The notes under the pieces are model-generated. The model was given only the letters and a program-made list of their open reading frames with translations. It was not told where the DNA came from and made no database searches. Below, piece after piece: positions 42,800-52,836 of a stretch of DNA of 52,962 bases. The DNA is taken from assembly GCA_017561205.1 (NCBI GenBank), contig JAFZDL010000097.1, positions 1 to 52,962 of the forward strand. Reading direction: 5' to 3'. The stretch's first letter is position 1, and the number at the start of each line of letters is the position of its first letter. The stretch comes from Oscillospiraceae bacterium. Its GTDB lineage: Bacteria > Bacillota > Clostridia > Oscillospirales > Oscillospiraceae. Both the position numbers and the translations under genes were made by a program.

Positions 42800-43069
42800 T
42801 TACACCCTATGCATAGCCTGGAAGATTTCTTCTCTCTGCAGGCGGATGGAAAGGCCCATTTCCTTACCCTTTTCCTCTAATTTTTGGGCAAGCTCAACCA
42901 CAGGAAGCGTACTGCCGGACACTTCCACCACCATCATCATGGTGAAATAGCCCTGCATAACAGTCTGGCTGATGTCCAGCACATTTACCTGGAAACTGGC
43001 CAGGTCCGTACATACCTCGGCAATGATACCTACACGGTCCTTGCCGACAACTGTTACAACCGCTTTCAT
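42800..43069 (-). CDS. ACT domain protein (UPF0237)
   Basis: An 89-residue single ACT domain (beta-alpha-beta-beta-alpha-beta, starting [18 protein letters not shown]), the small ligand-binding module of amino-acid-responsive regulators. It forms a conserved two-gene pair with the following UPF0210 gene and probably regulates or partners with it. Confidence 0.93.
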   Translation of the reverse strand: MKAVVTVVGKDRVGIIAEVCTDLASFQVNVLDISQTVMQGYFTMMMVVEVSGSTLPVVELAQKLEEKGKEMGLSIRLQREEIFQAMHRV

Positions 43070-43071
43070 GT

Positions 43072-43353
43072 TTATACCTCGTAGTCAGCGCATACGCGGG
43101 TATTCAGGAAGTTCCAAAAATGCTCCTTGGCTGCCAGGTGGGCAGGATGGGTCGCATAATTGGTCAGCGCTTCCTTGCTTTCGAATTCGGAGTACAGCGC
43201 GTAGTCTGCACCATTGTAGGCTGCGCGGATCTCCATAGCCTGCAGGCCGGGGATCACGCCTACCAGGGGCTCCAGTTGGGCCTTGATAATAGCCACGGCT
43301 TCTGCCTTGTCCACACCTTCTTTTAATGTGTACAGAACAATGTGCTTTACCAT
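43072..43353 (-). CDS. Dabb family (stress-responsive A/B barrel) protein
   Basis: A 93-residue dimeric alpha/beta-barrel fold protein. The opening MVKHIVLYTLKEG and the central YNGADYALYSEFESKEALTNYATHPAHL are typical. Enzymatic activity is not predictable. The start has AAGGAG 8 nt upstream. It leads into the ACT-UPF0210 pair with a 2-bp gap. Confidence 0.9.
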   Translation of the reverse strand: MVKHIVLYTLKEGVDKAEAVAIIKAQLEPLVGVIPGLQAMEIRAAYNGADYALYSEFESKEALTNYATHPAHLAAKEHFWNFLNTRVCADYEV

Positions 43354-43391
43354 AATATTTCTCCTTATTTGCCCTCCAATATTTACGACAA

Positions 43392-43421
43392 ATACCGGGA
43401 ACGATTTTTCGGTCCCGGTAT
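43392..43421 (-). terminator. Hairpin after ispH-rpsA
   Basis: A 9-bp stem ATACCGGGA/TCCCGGTAT with a 12-nt loop, 10 bp after the stop. The following bases are only moderately T-rich, so partial read-through is possible. Confidence 0.55.
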
Positions 43422-43431
43422 GTAATGTCAA

Positions 43432-45414
43432 TTAAGCCTCTTCGGTAACTTCCTCAGTTGCCTCTGCAGCTTCCTCTTCGGTCTCCTCTTCAACGGGCTC
43501 CAGCAGTGCGCGGATGGACAGGGAGATACGCTTGTTCTCAGCGTCGATATCGGTGATCTTCACCTGGACTTCCTGGCCCTCTGCCAGAACATCCTCGGGC
43601 TTGCCGATACGCTTGTCTGCAATCTGGGAAATATGGATCAGGCCGTCAACACCGGGAATAATCTCGGCAAATGCGCCGAAGGTCATCAGCTTAACGACCT
43701 TAGCGGTAACAACGTCGCTTGCATTGTAGGTGGTCATAAACTGATTCCAGGGGTTCATCTCAGCGGTCTTGTAACCCAGAGAGATCTTGCGCTTCTCAGC
43801 GTCGAAGGAAATGACGTAAACATCGATCTCGTCGCCAACATTCACAACCTCAGCGGGGTTCTTAATGCGGTTCCAGCTCAGCTCGGAAACGTGAACCATG
43901 CCGTCCACACCACCGATGTCCACAAATGCGCCGTAAGAAGTCAGGGACTTAACGGTGCCGTGGTACTTAGCGCCAACCTCGATCTCGCTCCACAGCTTCT
44001 CCTGAGCAGCCTTGCGGGTCTCAGCGGTAACAGCACGGATGGAGCCGATGACACGGCGACGTGCGCGGTTAACCTCGGTGATCTTTAGCTGAGTGGTAGT
44101 GCCAACCAGAGCAGCCATATCGCCGCCCTTGGCAACACCGGACTGAGAAGCAGGAATGAACACGCGGATGCCCTTAACGGTAGCAACAACGCCGCCCTTG
44201 TTTTCCTCAGTGATGGTGCCTTCGATAACAGCCTTCTCTTCGCACCAGGTAGCCAGTTCGTCCCATACCTTGATGCCGTCCAACTTCTTCTTAGACAGCT
44301 GGCAGGTGCCTTCCTGATCGTTGACGCGGACAACAAATACTTCGATCTCGTCGCCCACCTTCAAAATATCCTCGGGCTTCACCGTAGGATCTGCGCTGAC
44401 TTCATCATACGGAATATAGCCGGCGTGCTTGGTGCCCAGGTCGATCTGGACTTCAGTGGTACCAATACCGGTAACGATACCGATAACCTTATCTCCTGTA
44501 TTTAAAGTCTTGATGGACTGCTCAAGAAGTGCCTCAAAGCTTTCCTCCTGTACAGCCTCAACATTCATAATTTCGCTCATTGTCTTATTGACCTCCTTTA
44601 TAATCCACGCCGGGGTTGAAGCACCGGCAGTGATTCCAACATCATGCACACCGCAAAACATTTCGGGATTGATCTCAGTAGCATTGTCCACCAAGACTAC
44701 CCGGTCGCAGTGTTCCCGGCAAATCATTGCCAAACGGCCGGTATTGGAAGAATGGGTATCTCCCACAACCACCATTGCCTGACTGGTTTTACTGAGGCTT
44801 GCCGCCTCATTCTGCCGGGATTCAGTCGCTCTGCATATTGTATCAAAAATTTTTACATTAGTAAACACTTTTTTTGCAATTTTTTTGCAAAAATTCCAAA
44901 GGGCTTCCGTGGAAGTTGTCTGGCAGACCATACTGATGGGGAAATCTGAAGAAATCTCTCCGGATTCGGCCCAGCTTTGGAGCTCTTCTGGAGTTTCAAA
45001 CACCTTGCAATTGCTGCACCAGCCGGCGATTCCTTCCACTTCCGGATGGGCGCGGGTGCCGATAATTACCGGCAGGCGGCCTTCCTCCTCTGCCTTGCTC
45101 ACAATGCCGTGGATCCGCTTCACAAAAGGGCAAGTAGCATCCACCACCTTAGCGCCTCTTGCCTCCAAGGCTTCCTGCACCGCTCGGGTCACTCCGTGGG
45201 AACGGATGATGACCGTTTGTCCCGGTTGCGCTTCCTCGGGAGATTCAATCACCTTTACACCCATTTGGCGAAAATGCTCCACAGCGTGTCTGTTATGAAT
45301 GATAGGCCCAAGGGTGCAGACCTGCCGGTCTGTGGCTGCAGCCTGCTCCACCAATTCCACTGCCCGGTTCACGCCAAAGCAGAATCCTGCGCTTTCCGCT
45401 ACGCGAATGCTCAT
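43432..45414 (-). CDS. ispH: IspH - ribosomal protein S1 fusion
   Basis: A 660-residue bifunctional protein. Residues 1 to about 285 are 4-hydroxy-3-methylbut-2-enyl diphosphate reductase, the last step of the MEP isoprenoid pathway, with the three 4Fe-4S cysteines in AGFCFGVN (Cys12), DATCPFVKR (Cys95) and DTICRATESRQ (Cys194). From about 305 there are four S1 RNA-binding domains (for example KYHGTVKSLTSYGAFVDIGGVDGMVHVSEL), then an acidic tail of Glu/Ala. This fusion is characteristic of Clostridia. It overlaps cmk by four bases. Confidence 0.97.
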   Translation of the reverse strand: MSIRVAESAGFCFGVNRAVELVEQAAATDRQVCTLGPIIHNRHAVEHFRQMGVKVIESPEEAQPGQTVIIRSHGVTRAVQEALEARGAKVVDATCPFVKRIHGIVSKAEEEGRLPVIIGTRAHPEVEGIAGWCSNCKVFETPEELQSWAESGEISSDFPISMVCQTTSTEALWNFCKKIAKKVFTNVKIFDTICRATESRQNEAASLSKTSQAMVVVGDTHSSNTGRLAMICREHCDRVVLVDNATEINPEMFCGVHDVGITAGASTPAWIIKEVNKTMSEIMNVEAVQEESFEALLEQSIKTLNTGDKVIGIVTGIGTTEVQIDLGTKHAGYIPYDEVSADPTVKPEDILKVGDEIEVFVVRVNDQEGTCQLSKKKLDGIKVWDELATWCEEKAVIEGTITEENKGGVVATVKGIRVFIPASQSGVAKGGDMAALVGTTTQLKITEVNRARRRVIGSIRAVTAETRKAAQEKLWSEIEVGAKYHGTVKSLTSYGAFVDIGGVDGMVHVSELSWNRIKNPAEVVNVGDEIDVYVISFDAEKRKISLGYKTAEMNPWNQFMTTYNASDVVTAKVVKLMTFGAFAEIIPGVDGLIHISQIADKRIGKPEDVLAEGQEVQVKITDIDAENKRISLSIRALLEPVEEETEEEAAEATEEVTEEA

Positions 45415-46091
45415 ACGGGAATCTTCTCCTTGATGATAGCTTCAATCGCAGCAATAACACCCTCAATATCCAGCTCAGACGTGTCGACCTTAACGGAATC
45501 CCGGGCCAGCTTCAGCGGTGCGATCTCCCGGTGGGTATCCTGGTAGTCCCGCTGAATGATGTCCTTGAGGACCTGCTCGTAATTCACCTTCTGGCCCTTT
45601 GCCAGCAGTTCATCACAACGGCGCTTTGCCCGGACTTCGGGGGTTGCGGTGAGGAAGATCTTCACATCCGCCTTAGGCAGGACCACGGTACCGATATCCC
45701 GGCCGTCCATAATCACATTATGGGCCTTGGCCACATCCCGCTGCATATCCAACAGCACTTCCCGGACCACAGGCTGGGCAGACACCAGGCTGGCTTTCTG
45801 GGAGATGTCCTGGGTACGGATCTCGTCGGTCACATCCATACCGTTCATCAGCATGTGCTGCTTGCCCTCTTCGTCATATTCAATTTGGATGGTCAGCTCG
45901 TCAATATAACGCTCCACCCCATCAGAATCCTTAGGGCTGACACCCAAAAGATCCATAAAATACGCCACAGTGCGGTAAATTGCACCGGTATCCACATAGT
46001 GATAGCCCAGCTCCTTAGCCAGCCGCTTGGCGATGGTGCTTTTGCCTGCGCCGGCGGGGCCGTCAATGGCGATTGCATAAGTCTTAGCCAT
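45411..46091 (-). CDS. cmk: Cytidylate kinase
   Basis: Phosphorylates CMP/dCMP. It has 226 residues. The P-loop is IDGPAGAGKSTIAKRLA (about 8-24), followed by YVDTGAIYR, MDGRDIGTVVLP and FLTATPEVRAKRR. The order cmk then ispH-rpsA is conserved in Clostridia. Confidence 0.97.
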   Translation of the reverse strand: MAKTYAIAIDGPAGAGKSTIAKRLAKELGYHYVDTGAIYRTVAYFMDLLGVSPKDSDGVERYIDELTIQIEYDEEGKQHMLMNGMDVTDEIRTQDISQKASLVSAQPVVREVLLDMQRDVAKAHNVIMDGRDIGTVVLPKADVKIFLTATPEVRAKRRCDELLAKGQKVNYEQVLKDIIQRDYQDTHREIAPLKLARDSVKVDTSELDIEGVIAAIEAIIKEKIPV

Positions 46092-46101
46092 AATTTCCTC
46101 C

Positions 46102-47130
46102 TTATTTACGAAGCTTCGACAAAGCCGCAGCTTCCATATTCACGGCTTCTTCCGCCGTTAATCCCAATATTTCACCGGCTTGCTGGGCGGTTTTCGGCAG
46201 ACCGCCGTCCAAACCAAAGCGCAGGGTCAAAAGCTTTGCTTCCTGCTCGGACAATGTAGACAGCATATCCAGCACCCGCTGACGGGCCTGGAAATAGGCT
46301 GTGTCCTCCACTGCCTGGTTATCGTCGGGGGTCTCCTCTTTCGGCTCCCGGGCCTGCACTGTCTGCTGGCGAAGCTTGGCCTGAGTAAGCATTTCCGCCA
46401 CCGTTGTCGCTTCCTCCGGGGTAATGTGAATGGCTTCCGCAATTTCCTCCAAGGTGGGGTTGCGGCCCAACTCGCCCAAAAGCTGCTGATCCATATCCCG
46501 GAAATCTTCCAGAGCTGTTTTCATTTTTTCGCCAATACCGCTATTGCGAGCCTGCATCAGCGCAGCCTTTGCCAAGTACTGGCGAATCCACCAGTCGATA
46601 TGCTTATTGAAATCGCCGCCCGTATAGCGCAGGATTCCCTGCCACAGGCCCAAGCTGCCCTCCTGGATCAAGTCCAGAAGCAGAATGCCGCGGCCTGTAT
46701 ATTGGCAGGCGGTTTCCACCACACGGCTGAGGCACAGGTTTGTGAGATTCTGCAACACATCCTGACTACCGGCAGCGTACTGCTCCGCCAAGGCTTGCGC
46801 ATCGCCCGCCACAGGAATATTGGACAACTCCCGCAAATAAAGACCCAGGGGGTCATTTTCATCCAGACCTGCCAAAAGGTTACCGGATTTTGCCATCTGT
46901 TGCTCCTGCCGCAGACGAAGGGCGGCTTCACCACTGCCGCTGTCCATAGGCAGGTCGGTTATATCCAGGGTGATTCCCTGTTCTTCCAGCGTCAAAAGCG
47001 CTTCTTCCGCCTCATCGTCGGACATTTCTTCCATAAGAACCAGCGCTTTTGTCGCAGGCAGTATATCGCCGGGGCGCAGCGTCTTCAACGCTTGTTCCCA
47101 AGCTGATTCTTCAAATGTAAATTCCATCAT
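46102..47130 (-). CDS. Divergent sigma-70-like protein with degenerate promoter-recognition regions
   Basis: A 342-residue protein aligned along its length with primary sigma factors. Residues 12-60 resemble region 1.1 (ending [10 protein letters not shown]). [10 protein letters not shown] (93-102) fits region 1.2. [18 protein letters not shown] (147-164) keeps the core-binding region 2.2. The -10 recognition region 2.4 is [13 protein letters not shown] instead of the usual FSTYATWWIRQAITR. In region 4.2 the usual RERIRQ recognition helix is replaced by AEEAVNM. It may therefore bind core polymerase without normal promoter recognition. Its start overlaps the preceding sigma gene by four bases (ATGA). 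Confidence 0.78.
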   Translation of the reverse strand: MMEFTFEESAWEQALKTLRPGDILPATKALVLMEEMSDDEAEEALLTLEEQGITLDITDLPMDSGSGEAALRLRQEQQMAKSGNLLAGLDENDPLGLYLRELSNIPVAGDAQALAEQYAAGSQDVLQNLTNLCLSRVVETACQYTGRGILLLDLIQEGSLGLWQGILRYTGGDFNKHIDWWIRQYLAKAALMQARNSGIGEKMKTALEDFRDMDQQLLGELGRNPTLEEIAEAIHITPEEATTVAEMLTQAKLRQQTVQAREPKEETPDDNQAVEDTAYFQARQRVLDMLSTLSEQEAKLLTLRFGLDGGLPKTAQQAGEILGLTAEEAVNMEAAALSKLRK

Positions 47131-47996
47131 TTCAGGAAGTCCTCCAATCCCAAACCGGTTCCCAAGTGCTGGAGCTTGTCCATTGCCTGACGCTCCAACT
47201 GCCGGGCCCGTTCCTTGGATACACCCAACTTTTCACCGATGGCTTCCAACCGCCAGCAGGTGCCGTCTTCCATGCCGAAACGCAGACGCAAAAGCTGCTG
47301 CTGCCGCTCCGGAAGCTGGCCAAGGAGGGCATCCATGGTATGCTCCAACTCCCGGCGCACCAAGGCTTCCTGGGGCTGAGGGGCTTGCAGATCCTCTAAA
47401 AGGAGTTTCAGCGTTCCGTCTGCATCCTCACCGGCAGCTGCGTCCAAAGAACAAACCTCCGGGATTAAGGATAGGTATTCGAGCACTTTCTTCTCAGAAA
47501 AACCGGTGCTTTCTGCCAGCTCCTTTGCGGTAGGTTCCCGCTCCAAATCCTGCTGTAAAGCCACCTTCACAGCAAGTACCTTACGAATTCGCTCTGCGGT
47601 ATGGATCGGCACACGGATCATTCCCGCGTGGTTCAAAATACACCGGGTAACACCTTGCCTGATCCACTTGGTCGCATAGGTAGAAAACCGATAATCCAGG
47701 GTATAATCGAATTTTTTCGCTGCCGTAAGCAGACCAATACTACCCTCCTGGATCAAATCCAGCAGCGGCACACCACGGCCTGCATATTCTCTGGCCACGG
47801 ACACCACCAGCCGCAAATTGGCGCTGACCATTTTCCGGATGGCCTCTTCATCGCCGGCGGCGCATTCCTTTGCCAAAGCACGCTCCTGCTCCACACTGAG
47901 CCGGGGAATTGCCCGGATCTGCTGCAAATACTGCTGGGCCTCGTCCTCTCCGTGGCTGACAGAAACTTCAGTTTCGTCCTGTAGGGTCAGGGTCAT
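47127..47996 (-). CDS. Sigma-70 family sigma factor (RpoD-like, no region 1.1)
   Basis: A 289-residue sigma factor lacking region 1.1. Region 1.2 ([14 protein letters not shown]), region 2.2 ([18 protein letters not shown], 73-90) and region 2.4 ([16 protein letters not shown], 103-118) are close to the primary sigma. The next segment is altered ([14 protein letters not shown] instead of IADQARTIRIPVHM), and the region 3.2 finger lacks the usual DFIEDD acidic run. Region 4.2 is [21 protein letters not shown]. It sits directly after dnaG, where rpoD is normally found, overlapping by four bases. It could be the primary factor of this lineage or a group 2 paralogue. Confidence 0.85.
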   Translation of the reverse strand: MTLTLQDETEVSVSHGEDEAQQYLQQIRAIPRLSVEQERALAKECAAGDEEAIRKMVSANLRLVVSVAREYAGRGVPLLDLIQEGSIGLLTAAKKFDYTLDYRFSTYATKWIRQGVTRCILNHAGMIRVPIHTAERIRKVLAVKVALQQDLEREPTAKELAESTGFSEKKVLEYLSLIPEVCSLDAAAGEDADGTLKLLLEDLQAPQPQEALVRRELEHTMDALLGQLPERQQQLLRLRFGMEDGTCWRLEAIGEKLGVSKERARQLERQAMDKLQHLGTGLGLEDFLK

Positions 47997-49744
47997 AGTT
48001 TTGTTCCCTTACTTTCCTTAAGCTTATTCCGGAAGGCAAGCAGATCGTCGTCGGTACTGACCCGACGGCTTTGCTGTTCGCCCAATACGATCTTGACGCA
48101 ATCCCGGAATGCAGTTTCGTTCACCGGGCCTGTTTGCTTTTGGCAAATGCCTGCCAGGTGGGACATCTCCTCAGCTGACACTTCTTCCAGCACACCCAGG
48201 GATACTTCCATCCCTTTGCTGTGCCGCTGCTGCAGCTGGGCAAACACCTTGCCCAAAAGAGGCACAGAAAACGCTTCCCCGGTGAGACTGCCACAGCTAT
48301 CCAACAAGGCTGGCTCTCGAAGTATCTGAGAGATAATACTCTCTTCGGCCAAAGCGGATTTCATATTGTCATAGCGAATGGACCGCTCCTTGGGCTGCAG
48401 CGCCTTCATGGGATCTAAGTCGATTTTTTCCTGTTTCTTTTTCTCCCGGGCGATGCGGCGCTTAAAAGCTTTGTTTACCTCTAATTTCATAGCATCCAGG
48501 CTGATTGCAGCAGACTCCGCCACCCGGCCGCCATAGACTTCCCGCTTGATGGGACTGTCCAGAGTGCAGATCAGTTCAGCGGTTTCCTGGACATATCGGA
48601 CCTTTTGCTCATCGATCCGCAGGTCGTATTTAGCGCGGATGACACCTAATTGATACTCCACCCGGTCAGAGGATTCTGCCAGCAAAAGCCGGAATTTGTC
48701 CGGGCCGAATTTCTTCAAAAATTCGTCCGGATCCTTGGCATCCTGCACGTGCAAAACCTTTACCCGCAGGCCGGCTTTCTCCAAAATAGGAATGGCACGC
48801 TGGGTAGCATTTTGACCTGCCTTATCCGAGTCATAAAGCAGAATGACCTGCTCTACATACCGGGTGATGAGCGCAGCTTGCTCTTCTGTAAGGGATGTAC
48901 CCAAAGAGGCTACCGCATTGTTGAAACCATACTGATGCAGAGCCACCACATCCACATTGCCTTCCACCAAAATCAGGCTGTTTTCCTTGGTCTTTTTCGC
49001 AAGATTCAGGCCAAAAAGATTTTTACGCTTATTAAAAATAGCGGTTTCCGGAGAGTTTAAATATTTGGCAACATCATCGCCTTTTTTCATGGTTCTGCCG
49101 CTGAAGGCAATCACATAGCCCCGCACATCAATCACGGGGAACATCAGCCGATCCCGGAACCGGTCAAAAATATTGCCGTTCTTCTGGGATTTGGTCACAA
49201 GGCCAGAATCGATCAATTCCTGCTCGGTATAACCCTTGGCTTTCATTGCCTTGACCAAAGAATCCCAACTGTCGGGGGCATAACCCACACCAAACTGGGT
49301 TAAGATTGCTTTGTTCATGCCTCTGCCCAGGGCATAGTCCAAAGCCGCCTTGCCCACGGGGGCATACAGCTGAGAATGGAAAAACCGGGCTGCCTCCTTA
49401 TGGAGCGCCCACAGCCGCTCCTGGGCGCGGTAGCGGCTCTGGTACTGCTCGTCCTCGGGCACTTCCATACCCACTCGCTTGGCAAGCGAACGAACTGCAT
49501 CCGGGTAGCTTAACCCCTCCAGCTCCATCATAAAATTGATGGCGCTGCCGCCCTTATGGCAGCCGAAGCAGTAGTAGATGCCCTTATCGGGCGCTACGGA
49601 GAAAGAGGCAGTCTTCTCCCCATGGAAGGGGCACAGACCGAACATATTGGCGCCGGAGCGTTTTAAGGTAACATGCTGGCCGACCACATCCTCTATAGGA
49701 TTGCGGGCCATGAGTTCATCAATAAATGATGCCGGGAATGCCAT
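47993..49744 (-). CDS. dnaG: DNA primase
   Basis: Synthesises RNA primers at the replication fork. It has 583 residues. The CHC2 zinc ribbon ligands are Cys38, His41, Cys59 and Cys62 ([12 protein letters not shown] and [10 protein letters not shown]). The TOPRIM domain shows [16 protein letters not shown] and [13 protein letters not shown]. The C-terminal helicase-binding domain is present. The ATG follows GGGGAG. Confidence 0.97.
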   Translation of the reverse strand: MAFPASFIDELMARNPIEDVVGQHVTLKRSGANMFGLCPFHGEKTASFSVAPDKGIYYCFGCHKGGSAINFMMELEGLSYPDAVRSLAKRVGMEVPEDEQYQSRYRAQERLWALHKEAARFFHSQLYAPVGKAALDYALGRGMNKAILTQFGVGYAPDSWDSLVKAMKAKGYTEQELIDSGLVTKSQKNGNIFDRFRDRLMFPVIDVRGYVIAFSGRTMKKGDDVAKYLNSPETAIFNKRKNLFGLNLAKKTKENSLILVEGNVDVVALHQYGFNNAVASLGTSLTEEQAALITRYVEQVILLYDSDKAGQNATQRAIPILEKAGLRVKVLHVQDAKDPDEFLKKFGPDKFRLLLAESSDRVEYQLGVIRAKYDLRIDEQKVRYVQETAELICTLDSPIKREVYGGRVAESAAISLDAMKLEVNKAFKRRIAREKKKQEKIDLDPMKALQPKERSIRYDNMKSALAEESIISQILREPALLDSCGSLTGEAFSVPLLGKVFAQLQQRHSKGMEVSLGVLEEVSAEEMSHLAGICQKQTGPVNETAFRDCVKIVLGEQQSRRVSTDDDLLAFRNKLKESKGTKL

Positions 49745-49785
49745 TTGTTCTCCCCCTTTCCTTAGAATCGTTTTATTATATCACA

Positions 49786-50799
49786 TTATCCCCGAACTTG
49801 CCACCCCATTGGGATAAAAAGCTCAGTATATTTGTCTACGGCATAATTATCGGTCATACCGGCAATATAGTCGCAGACAGTGCGCCCCATTCCCTCTAAA
49901 GACATTTGGGGCTGGAAGTCCTCGGGGAGGGCTTCCGGGTGGTTGTAATAATATTCGTACATCCGCTTGAGCATATCCTTGGCCTTGGCTTCTTCACCCT
50001 TGGCAACCGGGTTGCGGTAGACCCGCTCAAACATAAATTCCCGCAAGTCATTCAGCGCCTTTTCCACAGGATCAGAGAGGGTAATTATTCCTGCCTCCCG
50101 AGAGGTGAGGATCATATCACAAACCAGTGTATTGATGCGGGAAGAATGGGTAATGCCCAAGGTCTTCTGCACAAATTTGGGCAGGTCCTCTCTTGCCAGA
50201 ATACCGGCGCGGATAGCATCGTCAATATCGTGATTTACATAGGCGATCCGGTCAGCCCAACGGACAATCTGCCCCTCCATAGTTTCCGGGATGCGCGGTC
50301 CGGTATGGCCCAAAATGCCCATACGCACTTCGTAAGTAAGGTTCAGGCCTGCGCCCTCGTTTTCCAGGATATCCACCACCCGCAGGCTCTGCTCATTGTG
50401 GCAGAAAGGCTGACCCATTGCCTCGGACAAGGCAATTTCACCGGCATGTCCAAAGGGCGTATGACCCAAATCGTGGCCCATCGCGATGGCCTCCGAAAGG
50501 TCTTCGTTCAGGTTCAGCGCCTTGGCAATGGTACGGGCAATTCTTGCCACCTCCAAAGTGTGAGTCATACGAGTACGGTAGTGGTCGCCCTCCGGGCGAA
50601 GGAACACCTGTGTCTTATGCATCAAGCGGCGAAATGCCTTGCAGTGGACAATTTTGTCCGTATCCCGCTGGTATGCGGTGCGTACCTCATCTACTCTGGG
50701 TTCTTCGGGGCTGAGTCTTCCCTTGGTTTCATCGGCAAAAGCAGCGCGTCTGTCCAGCTGGCTATGCTCCAACGCTTCCAATTCTTCCCGTATGGTCAT
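49786..50799 (-). CDS. dgt: Deoxyguanosinetriphosphate triphosphohydrolase-like protein
   Basis: An HD-domain dNTPase of 337 residues hydrolysing dGTP (or other dNTPs) to nucleoside and triphosphate. Metal ligands are in RTRMTHTLEVA (His), AMGHDLGHTPFGHAGE (His-Asp) and WADRIAYVNHDIDDA (Asp). I chose the MTIREELEAL start with GGAG 5 nt upstream; it begins one base after the yigZ stop. The dgt-dnaG-sigma order is conserved in Clostridia. Confidence 0.95.
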   Translation of the reverse strand: MTIREELEALEHSQLDRRAAFADETKGRLSPEEPRVDEVRTAYQRDTDKIVHCKAFRRLMHKTQVFLRPEGDHYRTRMTHTLEVARIARTIAKALNLNEDLSEAIAMGHDLGHTPFGHAGEIALSEAMGQPFCHNEQSLRVVDILENEGAGLNLTYEVRMGILGHTGPRIPETMEGQIVRWADRIAYVNHDIDDAIRAGILAREDLPKFVQKTLGITHSSRINTLVCDMILTSREAGIITLSDPVEKALNDLREFMFERVYRNPVAKGEEAKAKDMLKRMYEYYYNHPEALPEDFQPQMSLEGMGRTVCDYIAGMTDNYAVDKYTELFIPMGWQVRG

Positions 50800-50800
50800 T

Positions 50801-51433
50801 TTACTCCACCTCCACCGGGAATGCCCGGTACTCAAGTCCTGTTTCCAATCCCTCCACAGTGCCGGAGGTCATATCGGTAATCTTATCCAAAAAGGGTTTG
50901 GCATCGGCCTGGGCAACCAGGATCTCCAATTCCACTTCACTGGTAAACTGGGTATCCCGGATGATGCCGCCAAAGGCCGCAACCTCCAACTTCATTCGCT
51001 CATAATAGGTGTAGGGGCAAGGTATGTACAGCACACTCCACACCCGCTTCATAGACTTACCCGCTGCGTCGATGGCGATCTTTGCGCCCTTGGTATAGGC
51101 TCTCACCAAGCCGCCGGCGCCCAAAAGGACGCCGCCAAAGTACCGGGTGACAACACAGCAGACATTGTAAATATTTTCCCTTTGCAGCACCTGCATCATG
51201 GGATTGCCGGCTGTGCCGCCGGGCTCACCGTCATCAGAAAACCGCATAGGGCCATCCTTGATCACATAGGCCCAGCAGTTATGGGTGGCATCGTAGTGCT
51301 GCTTTTTCATAGCCTGGATACATTCCAAGGCCTCTTCTTCCGTTTCTACAGGCCAAACACGGCCGATAAACCTGGATTTTTTCTCTGTAAATTCGTCCTC
51401 ACCGAACCCGGTGGGTACCAGATATTCGTCCAA
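50801..51433 (-). CDS. YigZ/IMPACT family protein
   Basis: A 210-residue protein with the N-terminal UPF0029/Impact domain (KKSRFIGRVWPVETEEEA; HNCWAYVIKDG; FSDDGEPGGTAGNPM; VVTRYFGGVLLGAGGLVRAY) and a C-terminal DUF1949 domain. The eukaryotic relative IMPACT binds Gcn1; the bacterial role is unsettled. It lies 3 bp after hflX. Confidence 0.95.
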   Translation of the reverse strand: MDEYLVPTGFGEDEFTEKKSRFIGRVWPVETEEEALECIQAMKKQHYDATHNCWAYVIKDGPMRFSDDGEPGGTAGNPMMQVLQRENIYNVCCVVTRYFGGVLLGAGGLVRAYTKGAKIAIDAAGKSMKRVWSVLYIPCPYTYYERMKLEVAAFGGIIRDTQFTSEVELEILVAQADAKPFLDKITDMTSGTVEGLETGLEYRAFPVEVE

Positions 51434-51436
51434 GTC

Positions 51437-52705
51437 TTAACACTCCTTTGTGATAAACTCCCGTAATTTGCCATACAGAACCGGGTCAACGATGGTTTCC
51501 ACCACGATACCCTCACCGGTGTAGTCCACACTCAGCACCTGGGCGCCGGAATGAAGGGTATCCAGCATACCGCCCATGGAATAGGGCAAGGTTACAATAA
51601 TATGGTGGCGACCCTGGTCCAAGGCATTTTCGATGGTCTTAAGCAGGTCATCCATACCGAAGCCCTGCTTGGCGGACATCCGCACCACATCTTCTCCGAT
51701 GGGGATTTCCTCAGGGCTGACCAAATCTGCCTTATTATAGCAGCGCAGTGTCTTGGTGCCGGGCTTTGCCAATTTATCGATCAGCTTCTCCACCACCTGG
51801 ATATGCTCTTCCCTGTTGGGATCGGCAGAGTCAATGACGTGGAGCAGCAAATCTGCATATTCCAGCTCCTCCAAAGTCGCCCGGAAGGCATCCACCAAAT
51901 GATGGGGAAGCTTTGCGATAAAACCAACGGTATCGGACAGGATCACATCCAAATTGTCAGAAACCTTCAGCTGGCGGGATGTGGTGTCCAAAGTATCGAA
52001 GAGTCGATTATTTGCAGGAATACCGGCGTCGGTAAGTTTATTGAGGAGCGTAGATTTGCCTGCATTGGTATAGCCCACAATGGCTACTACCGGCACAGAA
52101 TTTTTTTGCCGCCGTTCCCGCTGAACGCCACGAACCTGGCGCACCTGCTCCAACTCGTGTTCCAAGCGGGATATCCGCTCACGGATATGCCGGCGATCGG
52201 ATTCCAGCTTGGTTTCACCGGGGCCACGGGTGCCGATACCGCCACCCTGCCGGGAGAGATTCTTTCCCATACCGGACAGGCGGGGCAGCAGATATTTATA
52301 TTGCGCCAGCTCCACCTGCAGGCGGCCCTCTTTGGTCTTGGCCCGCTGGGCAAAGATATCCAAAATCAGTGCGCTGCGATCCAAAACGGGCAGGCCCAAA
52401 ATTTCTTCCAAGGCCCGGATATGACCGGGAGACAATTCGTTATCAAAGACCACCATCGTCGCCTCAGTGGCTTCCGCCAGCATTCGAACCTCCTCAGCCT
52501 TGCCTTCACCGATAAAGCTGTGAGCATCGGGGGCATGGCGATTCTGCAGAATCTTGCCGGTGCAAAAACCGCCGGCAGTCTCCAAAAGAGCCTCTAATTC
52601 CTCTATGGTTTCGTCGGTGGCAGTCTGCTCCCGGGTGAAGCAATCTGCATTGAGTCCCACAAGCACCGCACGCTCTATTACTTTTTCATCAAAGTTTTGT
52701 TCCAT
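51437..52705 (-). CDS. hflX: Ribosome-associated GTPase HflX
   Basis: Splits stalled or hibernating ribosomes under stress. It has 422 residues: an N-terminal HflX domain with the nucleotide-binding ELSPGHIRALEEILG region, GMGKNLSRQGGGIGTRGPGETKLE linker motifs, then a G domain with VGYTNAGKST (P-loop, about 213-222), DTLDTTSRQL (G2), DTVGFI (G3) and YNKADL (G4). The ATG follows GGAGG. It is the first gene of a long minus-strand operon. Confidence 0.96.
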   Translation of the reverse strand: MEQNFDEKVIERAVLVGLNADCFTREQTATDETIEELEALLETAGGFCTGKILQNRHAPDAHSFIGEGKAEEVRMLAEATEATMVVFDNELSPGHIRALEEILGLPVLDRSALILDIFAQRAKTKEGRLQVELAQYKYLLPRLSGMGKNLSRQGGGIGTRGPGETKLESDRRHIRERISRLEHELEQVRQVRGVQRERRQKNSVPVVAIVGYTNAGKSTLLNKLTDAGIPANNRLFDTLDTTSRQLKVSDNLDVILSDTVGFIAKLPHHLVDAFRATLEELEYADLLLHVIDSADPNREEHIQVVEKLIDKLAKPGTKTLRCYNKADLVSPEEIPIGEDVVRMSAKQGFGMDDLLKTIENALDQGRHHIIVTLPYSMGGMLDTLHSGAQVLSVDYTGEGIVVETIVDPVLYGKLREFITKEC

Positions 52706-52736
52706 ACACCCTCCAGGTGATACTTCTTTATCTTAT

Positions 52737-52766
52737 AGTATAACACAAATACAGGTATTTGCACAA
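52737..52766 (-). promoter_or_regulatory. hflX promoter with a palindrome in the spacer
   Basis: Minus-strand -35 TTGTGC and -10 TATACT, 18-bp spacer. The 16-bp palindrome CAAATAC-CT-GTATTTG (52746-52761) fills the spacer and touches the -35, a good place for a repressor operator. Confidence 0.7.
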
Positions 52767-52799
52767 CAAAAATCTTTCAAAAAGTGGGAAAAACTACAA

Positions 52800-52831
52800 G
52801 AAAAAGTCCGTACCACGAATGGTACGGACTT
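52800..52831 (-). terminator. Intrinsic terminator of rpmE
   Basis: On the minus strand AAGTCCGTACC pairs with GGTACGGACTT (11 bp, 6-nt loop), followed by TTTC. Confidence 0.9.
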
Positions 52832-52836
52832 CATTC

